Below are positions 45,218 through 55,008 of a stretch of 64,000 nucleotides of DNA, one piece after another. The stretch spans positions 1 to 64,000 of the forward strand of contig JAIQES010000021.1 of NCBI GenBank assembly GCA_020073705.1. The letters run 5' to 3'. The notes under the pieces are model-generated. The model was not told the DNA's origin, did no database searches, and saw nothing but the letters and a program-made list of their open reading frames with translations. Source of the stretch: Terriglobia bacterium (GTDB taxonomy: Bacteria > Acidobacteriota > Terriglobia > Acidiferrales > UBA7541). The translations under genes and the position numbers were made by a program. Numbering within the stretch: the first letter of the stretch is position 1; each line of letters begins with the position of its first letter.

Positions 45218-46084
45218 TCAGACCACATCCGCCATCGTGCCCTCGACCGCGTGGTAGTACACCAGCCCGCTAAGAACCAGCAGGACAACCGCTGCGGATG
45301 ACGCCGCCATCAGCATGCCTGGGGGTTGCCCGTGTCCGGTCAGCGCCCAGCGAAACCCTTCGATGACGCCCGCCATCGGGTTCAATCCGTAAAGCCAGCG
45401 CCATTTTTCCGGCACTAGAGAACTCGGATAGGCAACTGGCGAGGCAAACATCCAAAACTGCACCAGGAAGGGCAGGACGTAGCGGACGTCCCTGTACAAC
45501 GCGTTCAGGGCGGAAAGCCACAGGCCGACGCCAAGAGCGGTCAGGACCGCGAGCAGTGTGAAGACCGGCAGCCAGATCACGGCGCTGGTCGGCACGATGC
45601 GGTAATAAACCATCATTCCCAGCAACACGGCGAACGAGATGGCGAAATCCAGCAGTCCCGATAGAACCGAAGCAATCGGCAATACGACACGCGGGAAATA
45701 GATCTTCGTGATGACCCTTTGCTGATCGACAACGATGTTCGTCGCGCCCTGCATCGCAGTGGCGAAATACATCCATGGCAGCAGGGCACAATAATAAAAA
45801 ATCGGGTAGGGCAGTCCCTGGGAAGGAATTTTCGCCAATTTGCCGAAAAACAGGCTAAACACAAGCATCGTCATCACGGGCTGGAGAACCGCCCAGGCTG
45901 CACCGATCACGGTCTGCTTGTATCGAACCTTGATGTCGCGCCAGACGAAAAAATAGAGCAACTCCCGGTAGGCCCACAATTCGGCGAGATCCAGCGCCAG
46001 CCAGCCGCGCCGGGCTGCAATGTGCACGACGGGAAACTCGCGTGTCTGCGCAACCGTCGCCATTTGGATCTGAGTGGCAGCCAC
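45218..46084 (-). CDS. wzm: Polysaccharide ABC exporter permease (Wzm type)
   Basis: A 288-residue permease with six membrane segments and the ABC-2 phrase 'FFVWRDIKVRYKQTVIGAAW' near the start, typical of Wzm/TagG/KpsM exporters. The later 'FASPVAYPSSLVPEKWRWL' and 'LNPMAGVIEGFRW' are the standard closing elements. It forms the channel with the adjacent ATPase. The presence of Wzc and Wza in the same locus means that a synthase- or Wzy-type system and an ABC-type system overlap here. Confidence 0.94.
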   Translation of the reverse strand: MAATQIQMATVAQTREFPVVHIAARRGWLALDLAELWAYRELLYFFVWRDIKVRYKQTVIGAAWAVLQPVMTMLVFSLFFGKLAKIPSQGLPYPIFYYCALLPWMYFATAMQGATNIVVDQQRVITKIYFPRVVLPIASVLSGLLDFAISFAVLLGMMVYYRIVPTSAVIWLPVFTLLAVLTALGVGLWLSALNALYRDVRYVLPFLVQFWMFASPVAYPSSLVPEKWRWLYGLNPMAGVIEGFRWALTGHGQPPGMLMAASSAAVVLLVLSGLVYYHAVEGTMADVV

Positions 46085-46091
46085 GATTTAC

Positions 46092-47576
46092 TCAGTCCTC
46101 CCCCGTCCGGAGACCTCTCTGCTGCTCGATGTCTTCCTGTTCAATGTGCTGCATCATGTCCTTACGATGCAAGAAGTAGGTTTCCAAACTATGCGTCAGC
46201 CGCAATGGCACCGCGACAAATTGATTGTGCGCCATCTCGCGCCACGAAATCTCCCCGCGCGCGGGAACCATGTGTGTGCCCCATTGTAAAATGAATCCTA
46301 CATTCCATAGGGCAAAAAGTCCTAGCAAAGCAGCTTGTGTAACATAGGCAGCTCTCAAGGAGCGGAAAAACTTACTCATTCGCTCCAGGAATAGCGCCAG
46401 CCCGAGGACGAAAATTGGCGTCACAGAAATAAAGAAACGATTCCCGAACGAGGATAAACCATCCCAGTAGGGATAACACGAGATGACATAGTAGAAGGCC
46501 ACGGCTCCTAGCGCACAAGATGCCTTGACTGTCTTCGCGCGGGTGGAAGGCAGGAACAACCCCAGGAGGGCAATGCCCAGTAGAGGAGTCCAGCTTAGCA
46601 AGCCGTGATCAGAGGAGAAGAGAACTGAAAAGCGATGGGGAGCGCGCCAATCCCACGGCAGCATTGAATAGGAACCGAACCGAAACATTCCGCCAAAGAT
46701 GATGCGACGCGTAATTAGCGTCGGCAAAACTGTAATACACAAAGTCACCAAAAAAAAAACGTTCCCGGAGAACTGGCGCAGAGCTGCCGCTTTGTCCTTC
46801 CACCGCAGGACTCTAATGTAGCTCTGGATCGCTTCTACCAACGGGACGAGGAGGAACACGCCATTCACAAAGTAGACATCGAGCATCAAGCCCGAAATCA
46901 GGCCCAGCAGAAGCCATTGCCCCAACGTGCGGTCCGGGCGAGTCAGGTCCCAATACCAGAGAAATAACGCGACGGTGAAAGCAGAATGCGCATGCGACCA
47001 AAAGGGATTGAAGTACATATAAACTGGCAAGGAACTGGCCACCCAGACGCCGAGTGTGGCCATCAACGCCCACCCGGCATCGGTATACTTGCGAGCTAAC
47101 GAGTAGCAAAGCAAAAGCCCACAAAAACCATACACGGCTGTGCCGACCGCCGCAGTGCCCCGGTAAGGAAGTGAAAAACCATCTGCGGGGATATTCCCGC
47201 CAAACCGATCCACAATTAGAACTGTCGCATGAGCAAGCAGCATGAACGGAGCCCAAAGCATTGCAGGCCCCACACTGAACAAATTGCTCACATACCCAAC
47301 TCTGGTGTATTGATCCGGAAGGAGATTACCGTCTGGAGTCAACCGCGATTGCGAGAATCTAAGATTCGCGTTGCGCCAATCCATTTCAAATCGCAAGTTG
47401 TGCTGGATTAAAGGGGCTCGTGCGTAAGCATAATATCCCACGCCATCGCCATGCACCAAGGGATTGACAAACGGCAACGTCATGAGAAATACAGCAGTCA
47501 GGATGAGTAGATGGGACCGAATCCGGGCATCGGGCGCACCGCCCGTTCCTTCCGTGCCTGGCACAGTTGCCGACAT
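46092..47576 (-). CDS. Polytopic membrane protein, GT-C-like
   Basis: A 494-residue protein with about ten membrane segments. The first outer loop, 'VHGDGVGYYAYARAPLIQHN', has the Asp-Gly-x-x-x-Tyr pattern typical of GT-C sugar transferases. A second loop has 'FWSHAHSAFTVALFLWYW'. The C-terminus is basic and cytosolic. It lies 2 bases from the GT2-methyltransferase gene and 7 from wzm. A+T content is noticeably higher than in wzc or wza. The product may add a side sugar before export. Confidence 0.7.
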   Translation of the reverse strand: MSATVPGTEGTGGAPDARIRSHLLILTAVFLMTLPFVNPLVHGDGVGYYAYARAPLIQHNLRFEMDWRNANLRFSQSRLTPDGNLLPDQYTRVGYVSNLFSVGPAMLWAPFMLLAHATVLIVDRFGGNIPADGFSLPYRGTAAVGTAVYGFCGLLLCYSLARKYTDAGWALMATLGVWVASSLPVYMYFNPFWSHAHSAFTVALFLWYWDLTRPDRTLGQWLLLGLISGLMLDVYFVNGVFLLVPLVEAIQSYIRVLRWKDKAAALRQFSGNVFFLVTLCITVLPTLITRRIIFGGMFRFGSYSMLPWDWRAPHRFSVLFSSDHGLLSWTPLLGIALLGLFLPSTRAKTVKASCALGAVAFYYVISCYPYWDGLSSFGNRFFISVTPIFVLGLALFLERMSKFFRSLRAAYVTQAALLGLFALWNVGFILQWGTHMVPARGEISWREMAHNQFVAVPLRLTHSLETYFLHRKDMMQHIEQEDIEQQRGLRTGED

Positions 47577-47578
47577 GC

Positions 47579-49087
47579 TTAGCTCGCCGCCCCGCGAACA
47601 GCCGATTCTGGTCGGAAGGATTGTAAAGACACGTGGTCTGTTTCGAAACCCGGCTTTCTAAGCACGGCGATCAAAGAGAGGGGAGGAAATGGCAAGAATC
47701 TGTCTATCACCCGGAACAACGGTGTCAAGAAGTTCAACGTTTTGATCTGCCACAAGCCGAAGGTCTTCCTTCGCAACAGGCGCCCGTTCAACCACCAGGC
47801 AGGAGAACCCGCGCGATTAAATGACAAAAGGGTTTCGACTTGAAATCCGGCCTGGGCGGCAAGTTCTGTGAATTGGGCTCGCGTATAGCGGCGCTGATGC
47901 CCCAGAACCTCATCGAGTGTGCCAAATAATTTCGGCCCGCAAGGCACAAGCACGATCGCGCGTCCGCTCTTCTCAAGAGCTTCCCAAATGTTTCGCAGCG
48001 CGCCAAGATCATTTGCCAGGTGCTCGACCACATTTAAACAGATGACAGTGTCAAATCTCTGTTCTGATGGATAGGAGTCATGCATCTCGCCGTCTGTGTA
48101 GCCCACGCGCAGATAAGGATGATTGGGAATCAAGTTCTGCAGGTAGGTCAGATAAAGCGGGTTGATGTCGCTGGCCCAGTAGAGTTTGCGAGGAATCAAC
48201 TGGAGGGTCAGGTTACCCGTTCCAGCGCCGATCTCGAGAACCCGCTCGCCGATGTATGGCCGAATCACGTCGGCCATCCATCGAGTGAAGCGCGGTGCGC
48301 GATTCAACCTTCCTAGAATCTGGCTGCCATATTCGTCTTCGACATAGACATGGTCGGAGCATGCAAAGCGAACGATTGCGGCAAGGGCGCGAAAACCGTC
48401 CTTCAATCTTATCTTTTTCCCTTCCTGATAGGTTCGGCCAGAGTATCGAATCGGCACCTCAAAAATTCGTGCGCCACGCTTGGCGAGTTTGATGGTTATC
48501 TCAGGTTCAATTTCAAAACCACGGCTTACGAGCGGAATGCTTTTCAGGAATGCAGTCCGCACCATCTTGTAACACGTCTCCATATCAGTCAGATTGAGAT
48601 CTGAAACGATGTTGCTCATCAGCGTAAGTAAACGGTTACCGATCTCATGTCGAAAGAAGAGTACGCGCCGGTACTCGCCCGCCAAGAAACGAGAGCCAAA
48701 AACGGCGTCGGCGTGCTCCTGGAAGAAGACGTTGGCCATCTTGATCAGATCCTGCGGATGATACTCCAGGTCCGCATCATGGATTACGGTCAACTCCGTG
48801 TCCGCATACACGAGCCCCGTGCGAATCGCAGCAGCCTTTCCGAGATTGGACTCATGGCGGAGGAAAACCCACTCGAGCTTCTCTGTCGGCGCGTCCGCGA
48901 GTGAATGCTTAAAGTTCTCCAGGGCCGCGGCTGTTTCATCGGTCGAGCCGTCATCTACCACAATCACCTTGACGCGGTCCAGAAACGGCGATTCGCCGAG
49001 TGAGCGGAGGCGAACAATACTGGGCACGACCAGATGTTGCTCGTTATAGACGGGAACAATAACCGAAAGTGTTGTGCTCGACTTCAT
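47579..49087 (-). CDS. Fusion of family 2 glycosyltransferase and SAM methyltransferase
   Basis: From the ATG at 49087, 502 residues. The first 240 form a DPM1/GtrB-like GT2 domain: 'LSVIVPVYNEQHLVVPSI', 'VIVVDDGSTDETAA', 'ELTVIHDADLEYHPQDL' (D-A-D metal site) and 'CYKMVRTAFLKSI'. The rest, from about 265, is a class I methyltransferase with 'ERVLEIGAGTGNLTLQLI' and 'VICLNVVEHLAND'. The first domain probably makes a polyprenyl-phosphate sugar for the GT-C proteins nearby; the second may methylate it. GTG 49141 is an alternative start. Confidence 0.87.
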   Translation of the reverse strand: MKSSTTLSVIVPVYNEQHLVVPSIVRLRSLGESPFLDRVKVIVVDDGSTDETAAALENFKHSLADAPTEKLEWVFLRHESNLGKAAAIRTGLVYADTELTVIHDADLEYHPQDLIKMANVFFQEHADAVFGSRFLAGEYRRVLFFRHEIGNRLLTLMSNIVSDLNLTDMETCYKMVRTAFLKSIPLVSRGFEIEPEITIKLAKRGARIFEVPIRYSGRTYQEGKKIRLKDGFRALAAIVRFACSDHVYVEDEYGSQILGRLNRAPRFTRWMADVIRPYIGERVLEIGAGTGNLTLQLIPRKLYWASDINPLYLTYLQNLIPNHPYLRVGYTDGEMHDSYPSEQRFDTVICLNVVEHLANDLGALRNIWEALEKSGRAIVLVPCGPKLFGTLDEVLGHQRRYTRAQFTELAAQAGFQVETLLSFNRAGSPAWWLNGRLLRRKTFGLWQIKTLNFLTPLFRVIDRFLPFPPLSLIAVLRKPGFETDHVSLQSFRPESAVRGAAS

Positions 49088-49148
49088 GAGCGAGTTGCGC
49101 GGTCTCTCTTCTTGGTCGAAAATGTTCGAGCCGCACACCACAGTTACT

Positions 49149-50153
49149 TCATGCTGAGGCGATGCCGACCGTCACATGCGTTGTGGCGGCGCGCTTGCCG
49201 CGAAGGTGGGATGCAACTCGATCCACGATTTCCGGCAACGTTGTCCTGGGACGGAAGCCGGTCAGCCGTTCCAGTTTGTCGAGACAAGGAACCCGCCGGA
49301 ACATGTCCTCGAATCCGGGCTCATATGCCTCGTCATAGGGAATAAACTGGATGGGCGAAGAGCTGCCGGTCCGCTCCTTGACCATGTGAGCCAGGCCTTC
49401 GATCGTCACTTCGTGGTCGGTGCCCACATTAGTCACTTCGCCAACCGCCTTGTCGGTCGCAACCAGCCGGAGAATCGCTTCGACGGAATCTCGCACGTCG
49501 CAAAAGCAGCGCGACTGCCGGCCCGTGCCGTAGACCGTGATGGGCGCGCCTTCCAACGCCTGGCCCACAAAATTCGGCATGACCATCCCGTAACGCCCCG
49601 TTTGCCGCGGTCCCACCGTATTGAACAACCGTGCAATCACGACCGGCTGCTTCTTTTCCTTCCAGTAGGAGAGAGCCAGGAATTCATCCAGCGCCTTTGA
49701 CGCGGCGTAACTCCAGCGGCCCTTGGTAGTCGGACCGAGCACCAGGTCGGCGTCTTCATGGAAAGGCACATTGATGTTCTTTCCATACACCTCGGAAGTC
49801 GAGGCGGTAAAGACAAGCTTACGTTTCCTGCAGGCGGCCTCGAGCACCATTTGTGTGCCGTTGACGTTGGTTTCGATTGTTCGCACCGGGCTTTCGACGA
49901 TTAGCTTGACGCCGACCGCCGCAGCCAGGTGGAAAATGACGTCGGCCTCATCCACAAGCTCCGCCAGCAATTGCCGGTTTTCGAGAGGCTCAAGAAAATA
50001 GTGCATCCGGTCATACTTTTTGAGGTGGCGGATATTTTCCATACTGCCGGTCGAAAGATTGTCCATAAGCAGGACTTCGTCGCCACGCTCGAGCAGACGC
50101 TCGGCAAGATGCGAGCCCACAAAACCTGCACCACCAGTAATTAAATAAACCAA
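49149..50153 (-). CDS. NAD-dependent nucleotide-sugar epimerase or decarboxylase
   Basis: The start is a TTG at 50153 behind GGAGG; no ATG exists near the NAD motif. The protein has 334 residues with 'VYLITGGAGFVGSHLAERLL', 'LLMDNLSTGSMENI' and a catalytic Y-A-A-S-K ('RWSYAASKALDEF'). 'VYGTGRQSRCFCDVRDSVEA' is typical of UDP-glucuronate decarboxylase and UDP-glucose epimerase relatives. It probably supplies UDP-xylose or an epimerised UDP-sugar. It lies 19 bases after wzc. Confidence 0.85.
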   Translation of the reverse strand: MVYLITGGAGFVGSHLAERLLERGDEVLLMDNLSTGSMENIRHLKKYDRMHYFLEPLENRQLLAELVDEADVIFHLAAAVGVKLIVESPVRTIETNVNGTQMVLEAACRKRKLVFTASTSEVYGKNINVPFHEDADLVLGPTTKGRWSYAASKALDEFLALSYWKEKKQPVVIARLFNTVGPRQTGRYGMVMPNFVGQALEGAPITVYGTGRQSRCFCDVRDSVEAILRLVATDKAVGEVTNVGTDHEVTIEGLAHMVKERTGSSSPIQFIPYDEAYEPGFEDMFRRVPCLDKLERLTGFRPRTTLPEIVDRVASHLRGKRAATTHVTVGIASA

Positions 50154-50172
50154 ATCGGATCCTCCATGCAGC

Positions 50173-52497
50173 CTAGTCTTGGCCCAATTGAGACTCTGAA
50201 TGCTCGGCTCGATGGGACGACTTGCGCGACTTCTTGCCGTCTTCCTCCCGGCCATAACCTCCGTAGGAATAGGGATAATACCGATACGAGTAGTAGTAGT
50301 CGGGCGAACTGGCATCCACGGCGTTCAGCACTACACCGAGCATGTGGCATTTCACGCCCCCCAAGAGATCCCGTGTGCGTGTAAACGCTTCCTTCGGCGT
50401 CTCGCCGCTGCGCACCACCAGCAACACGCCGTCTACAACAACCGAAAGAATAACCGCATCCGTCGCAGCCATAATCGGCGGAGAGTCAATCACGACAAAC
50501 TTGTACCGGGAACGGAGATCGGCGATGAGTTCCATCAGCCTGTGCGAAGACAATAAGTCAGCTGGATTGGGCGGAATAGGCCCGGTCGGAATCGCCGCGA
50601 GGTTCGTGATCGCCGGGTGTGGCACGGTGATCAGATCCAGCGAAGATACGCCAGCCAGATAGGAACTCAAACCGGCGTGTTTGCCGTCAACAAGACTCAG
50701 CGCCCGGTTAATTCCGGGTTTCCGCAGGTCGGCGTCAACCAGCAGCGTCTTGTCACCAAGTTGCGCGAGCGTAACTGCCAGGTTTACTGCTGCGGTCGTT
50801 TTCCCTTCACGCGGCAACGCGCTGGTCATCAGAATGACCTGCGGAGGATGATCGGCCTGCGACAGCAGCAAAGACGTCCGCAGCGCGCGAAACGCTTCCG
50901 ACATCTGCGATTGCGGCATGTTATGCGACATCAGCTCCGCCCGGCCTTCCTTACCGGCGATTACCGGGGACTTCAACAATTTCGATAATCGCCCGCCGCG
51001 TTTCCCATTGGCGCTGGAAAGGGCCGGCACAACCGCCAGCGTTGGCAGCCGGGCCATCGTTTCGATGTCGTCCGGCGTCTTCACGGTGTTGTCCATATAC
51101 TCGCGCAGAAGCGCCAGACCGATCCCACCGATCAGCCCGACCAGGATGCTCAGCATGATGTTTCTCGTCTTGTTCGGACGCGAAGGCCCGGTCGGAATCA
51201 GCGCAGGGTCAACCACTCGAATATTCGAAGAACGCAAACCCGCGGTAATACCCGCTTCCTTCAGTTTCTGAAGCATCCCGTCGTACAACTGCTTGTTCGC
51301 CTCGGCTTCGTGTCTCAGGATGTTGTACTGCACCAGCTTCTCGGCCATCTGGTTGGTTTCCGTCTTCTGCTGGTCCAGCGCCTGTTGCAGCAGAAGTTCC
51401 CGCTGCCGTGAGCCGCGATACTGCGCTTCCATCTGGTTGGCGATATTCGTCTTCTCACGCACAACCAGTTGATCGAGATCCTTCAACTGCGCCTGCAGCC
51501 GGACAACCTTGGGATACTTGGGGCCGTACTGGTTGACAGCGTCGGTGTACTGAGCGCTCAACGTGCTTTGCTGTTTGAGAATGTCTTGAATGACGGGACT
51601 TTCGCGAACGGCGGAGATTGCATCATAATTCCCCGCTTGCGCGAGCTGATAAACCGCCTCTTTGTTGATCCGGTCCGTTTGCGCATCGGTCAGTTGCTTG
51701 TTTAGGTCTGCCAGCTTTTGCGAGCTAATATCGTTCTTCTCGTCGATCGTCCAGATTTGGTTTTCTCGTTCATAAGCAAGGCGCGCGTCTTCGGCGTTCT
51801 CCACCTTAATCTTCATTTCATTGAGCTGTCCGGCAAGCCAATTCGAAGCCTGCGTCGCGGCTTCGAAACGGCTTCGGAAATTCTGCTCGATGAAATTGTT
51901 AATATGGGCATTGACAACGCGCGCGGCCAGACTCGGATTGGTGGCCTCGAATGTCACATCCAGCAGGCGGCTATTCGGCACCCGTTTGACGGCCAGGCCG
52001 CCGAGAAATGCGCCCAGGGCCGCAGGCCGCTGCAAGCTGGCATCACTTCCCGGCTCTGCGGGTTTTACCGGCTTTCCCGGGTGACCACCGAATTGCGGCA
52101 GTTGATCCAGACCCATGGATTTAACGGTCAGCATCGCCAGAGTCTCGCTCTGGAGAATCTTGGACTGCGTCATGATGTAATCTTCCAAATCTTCATACAT
52201 CTCGTCCGCATTCGAATCAGAGAAATGAATCGGGGCGCTCTCGCGGTCAATTTCAATTCTCGCCGTGGCTTCGTACACAGGCTGCATCCGGACAGTGGCG
52301 ATCGTGACGATCGAAACGATCGCCAGCAGGAAAAATAGAATCAGCCACTGATGCTTGCGCACTACGATCAAATAGTCGAGCAGGTGAGGCTCGCGCGGCA
52401 TCAGGTCCATAGCCAGAAACGGTGAACGGTTCTGGAGCGAATCTGAGGCGCCGCCGGTAGAGCGTTGACGCGGTGCTAAATTGTTTGTCTCATCCAT
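50173..52497 (-). CDS. wzc: Polysaccharide co-polymerase and tyrosine autokinase (Wzc)
   Basis: A 774-residue inner-membrane protein. The N-terminal Wzz domain has a membrane segment near residue 50 ('WLILFFLLAIVSIVTIA') and a long coiled-coil periplasmic part; a second membrane segment precedes the kinase. The BY-kinase domain carries Walker A 'SALPREGKTTAAVN', Walker A' 'TLLVDADLRKPG' and 'FVVIDSPPI'. The C-terminus is a tyrosine cluster (YYYSYRYYPYSYGGYG), the autophosphorylation tail. It sets chain length and drives export with Wza, encoded just upstream. A second tail of charged residues follows the cluster. Confidence 0.94.
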   Translation of the reverse strand: MDETNNLAPRQRSTGGASDSLQNRSPFLAMDLMPREPHLLDYLIVVRKHQWLILFFLLAIVSIVTIATVRMQPVYEATARIEIDRESAPIHFSDSNADEMYEDLEDYIMTQSKILQSETLAMLTVKSMGLDQLPQFGGHPGKPVKPAEPGSDASLQRPAALGAFLGGLAVKRVPNSRLLDVTFEATNPSLAARVVNAHINNFIEQNFRSRFEAATQASNWLAGQLNEMKIKVENAEDARLAYERENQIWTIDEKNDISSQKLADLNKQLTDAQTDRINKEAVYQLAQAGNYDAISAVRESPVIQDILKQQSTLSAQYTDAVNQYGPKYPKVVRLQAQLKDLDQLVVREKTNIANQMEAQYRGSRQRELLLQQALDQQKTETNQMAEKLVQYNILRHEAEANKQLYDGMLQKLKEAGITAGLRSSNIRVVDPALIPTGPSRPNKTRNIMLSILVGLIGGIGLALLREYMDNTVKTPDDIETMARLPTLAVVPALSSANGKRGGRLSKLLKSPVIAGKEGRAELMSHNMPQSQMSEAFRALRTSLLLSQADHPPQVILMTSALPREGKTTAAVNLAVTLAQLGDKTLLVDADLRKPGINRALSLVDGKHAGLSSYLAGVSSLDLITVPHPAITNLAAIPTGPIPPNPADLLSSHRLMELIADLRSRYKFVVIDSPPIMAATDAVILSVVVDGVLLVVRSGETPKEAFTRTRDLLGGVKCHMLGVVLNAVDASSPDYYYSYRYYPYSYGGYGREEDGKKSRKSSHRAEHSESQLGQD

Positions 52498-52551
52498 AAG
52501 ATCTTCGTTTGCTCCACGGCATCAAATCGAATTCGCACTCCTCGTGGCGGT

Positions 52552-53625
52552 CTATAACTTGCCCGCAGTGACCAGAGTAAGGCCGGTCGTGAGTCCAATA
52601 GCAACATTGCCAGCGCGGTTCAATGCCTTTTTCCCGGAACTGTCCGGAACAAAAAGAATGTCACTACCCTGCAACATCACGTCTTCGGTCTTGAGGTGCA
52701 TGACTTTGCTTAAATTGACTGGCACTTCATCCCGCTTGCCAGTGTCCGGATTCTTACGCAGGATGATCGCCTGTTTCATCTTGGCACTCCCGGTTGGTCC
52801 ACCGGCCAAAGAAAGCACCTTAAGGGTGGTCATGTGGTCACGGTCGTTCTGCATCACGAACCCACCCGGATGGTTCACCGCACCAACTACATAAATAATT
52901 CCGGCCCGCGGCACGGAAATGACGTCACCACCTAGAACCGGAACATTAAATCGTGAATCACCCGACTCCAGCAGGTCCGTCAAACTAATCGAAAACGTTT
53001 GAGATTCACCGGAAGCAGTTCCCGCATGCGGGTCCCCTGCATCTGGTGATGACGAAGGAGGGCGTGTGATAATGACGGTAGTCCCGGCATCGTCTGCGAC
53101 ACCGCCCGCTTGAGAAAGCACTTGCAGCAGGGTCATTTGACGAACCGCCTGAATCACCATCGCGGACCTAACCGCTCCAATCACTGTAATCGGCTGGCTT
53201 CGTTGCTCCTTCAGCGAAACAGTGACCTGTGGCGTCGATACCAATCCGTTGGTCTGCAGTAATTCGGCGAGCTTGTCCTGGAGTTGGAAAGTCGTCAGCC
53301 CGATGGCGCTCACCTTCACGGGAATCAACGGCAGTGAAATGAAACCGGTCTCGTTAACGCGAACCTCCCGGGAGAGTTCGGGCACATCAAATACCTCGAT
53401 GCCCAATAAATCGCCACTTCCAATAACGTAATCGCCTAGCTTGGCGGAATTGGCAAGCGCGAGTTGCGCAATACGATCGTTGACCTCCGCCTTAGCCCCG
53501 AGCTTTGGCGACGGTGGTATTTGATTTTGAGAGAAGGCTGCTGGAGCTGCCAGCAGAAAAAAGATCGCCGCCCAGCTAGACAAACGCACTAGCGGGCAGT
53601 ATACACCCTGCCGTTGTTGAGTCAT
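52552..53625 (-). CDS. wza: Outer-membrane polysaccharide export protein (Wza-like)
   Basis: A 357-residue protein with a signal peptide (residues about 14-32). 'YVIGSGDLLGIEVFDVPELS' opens the Poly_export domain, followed by SLBB-type segments 'QPITVIGAVRSAMVIQ' and 'IIYVVGAVNHPGGFVMQ'. No lipobox Cys is visible at the cleavage site, unlike E. coli Wza, so membrane anchoring differs. A C-terminal hydrophobic segment ('VAIGLTTGLTLVTAG') may insert in the outer membrane. It is the first gene after a consensus promoter. Confidence 0.92.
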   Translation of the reverse strand: MTQQRQGVYCPLVRLSSWAAIFFLLAAPAAFSQNQIPPSPKLGAKAEVNDRIAQLALANSAKLGDYVIGSGDLLGIEVFDVPELSREVRVNETGFISLPLIPVKVSAIGLTTFQLQDKLAELLQTNGLVSTPQVTVSLKEQRSQPITVIGAVRSAMVIQAVRQMTLLQVLSQAGGVADDAGTTVIITRPPSSSPDAGDPHAGTASGESQTFSISLTDLLESGDSRFNVPVLGGDVISVPRAGIIYVVGAVNHPGGFVMQNDRDHMTTLKVLSLAGGPTGSAKMKQAIILRKNPDTGKRDEVPVNLSKVMHLKTEDVMLQGSDILFVPDSSGKKALNRAGNVAIGLTTGLTLVTAGKL

Positions 53626-53651
53626 CAGATAGATTCCCCCACGCGATAGCC

Positions 53652-53678
53652 ATTATACAGACACTTTTTTCGTGTCAA
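53652..53678 (-). promoter_or_regulatory. Consensus sigma-70 promoter with inverted repeat, upstream of wza
   Basis: On the minus strand TTGACA (53678-53673) and TATAAT (53657-53652) are perfect -35 and -10 boxes with a 15-base spacer, which is short. Inside the spacer GACAC and GTGTC form an inverted repeat around a run of A residues, a plausible operator. The predicted start of transcription is about 20 bases before the wza ATG. No other pair of this quality was noticed in the window. Confidence 0.75.
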
Positions 53679-53772
53679 GCGTGTTTGTTCGAGGGAAAAC
53701 AGAATGTTTCGCATCGGTACACCGCGTTGAAACATCGTGTCAACGCCCTGGCCGTGCGAAACGTTAGGAGAT

Positions 53773-55008
53773 TCATCGCCTGCGCTCAGGGAGAGAAGAT
53801 GGAGTCAAGGACGTCGCGAGCGCGGCCTGCAAGAGAAAAATCAGGGCGTTCGAGGGAATATGGAAATTGAAATCCACGGTTGCGTGTACAAGCAGGCCGA
53901 AACAAGCAACCAAGGCGCCGGCATGGTAGGCGAGGTTCGTCGCCTCTCGATCCACGGTAAGAGTCTTCCAGCCAGTCCAAAACAACAAGACCAGAAATGC
54001 CAACCCGCACAGCCCACCGATCACGCCTATCTCTGCCAGGGCCTCTGCGTAATCATTATGGCTGTGATTTACCACTAGGCCGTCATATATGGTCTCATAG
54101 AGAGGAAACACTTCCTGCAGCGTACCCAATCCAGTTCCTGCGATTGGGTGATCGAGGAAAATCCTCCAGGTCCCATGCAGCATTTCAACCCTGCGGCTTT
54201 CGCTGACCTCCAGGCTTTTGTAGCTGGCGAACCGCTCAAGCGCCCGGCCAATGCCCAGCCACGACACAAGCACTGCGGCCAGAATTACAACCAAGGCCGC
54301 CGCAGCCAATTCTTTTTTTTCTCTTCGCCGCAAAATGATCAAGATGGCAAGCAAGCCCATTTCAGCCAGAAAGCTCATGATGCCGCCCCGCGAAGCCGAA
54401 AGAAACAACGCCCCGATGGGAAGCAAAGTGAACAAAGTGACCAACGGCAACTGGTCGCGCCGTTCGGCTCTCAGAATCAGGATGGCAAGGCCCGGCGGGA
54501 TCAACAATTCCATCAGGCCCGCGAAGTGATTTCGATTGACGTAAGGACCGAAAGGAATCCCGCCGTAGTGCAGTTCGCGCACCCAGTATAGTTTTCCGTT
54601 AAATGTGAAGTGCTGCAAAATGGCAAACAACGACACCCCAAATCCAAGAACAAGCAAGAACCAGACAAATCCATGCCAGTGCTCGCGTGTTCGATAGGAT
54701 TGCACACAAAGAAAAAACAGAGCTAGCAGTGCGGAATACTTGAGCAGCTCCATGCGAGTCAGGAACGGATAGACCGTGATACCCACTGCCAACTGCAGAG
54801 CCGCCACCCCCCACAGACCGAAAAGCGGCCACAAGAGCGGATTCCAAACGATTTTGTACTCGCTGCCAATCGATGATCTCCATGCCCACACAAGCAGCAG
54901 TACGGCTGCGCCCGCTTCCAGCACCGCTTCCGACCAGGGCTCGACCGCACCGTGTGCAAGCACGGCGATGGTGACCAGCGCGCAGATGCCGATGCGTATC
55001 GCCTTCAT
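53773..55008 (-). CDS. O-antigen ligase-like membrane protein
   Basis: From the ATG at 55008, which overlaps the stop of the TPR gene (ATGA), the protein has 411 residues and about 11 membrane segments. The large periplasmic loop includes 'HPIAGTGLGTLQEVFP' and 'VNHSHNDYAEALAEIG', the H-x-D-Y pattern characteristic of WaaL/Wzy ligases. 'FLSASRGGIMSFLAEMGLL' precedes the loop. It would attach or polymerise a glycan at the outer face of the inner membrane. It belongs to the second operon, not to the wza promoter unit. Confidence 0.85.
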   Translation of the reverse strand: MKAIRIGICALVTIAVLAHGAVEPWSEAVLEAGAAVLLLVWAWRSSIGSEYKIVWNPLLWPLFGLWGVAALQLAVGITVYPFLTRMELLKYSALLALFFLCVQSYRTREHWHGFVWFLLVLGFGVSLFAILQHFTFNGKLYWVRELHYGGIPFGPYVNRNHFAGLMELLIPPGLAILILRAERRDQLPLVTLFTLLPIGALFLSASRGGIMSFLAEMGLLAILIILRRREKKELAAAALVVILAAVLVSWLGIGRALERFASYKSLEVSESRRVEMLHGTWRIFLDHPIAGTGLGTLQEVFPLYETIYDGLVVNHSHNDYAEALAEIGVIGGLCGLAFLVLLFWTGWKTLTVDREATNLAYHAGALVACFGLLVHATVDFNFHIPSNALIFLLQAALATSLTPSSLPERRR

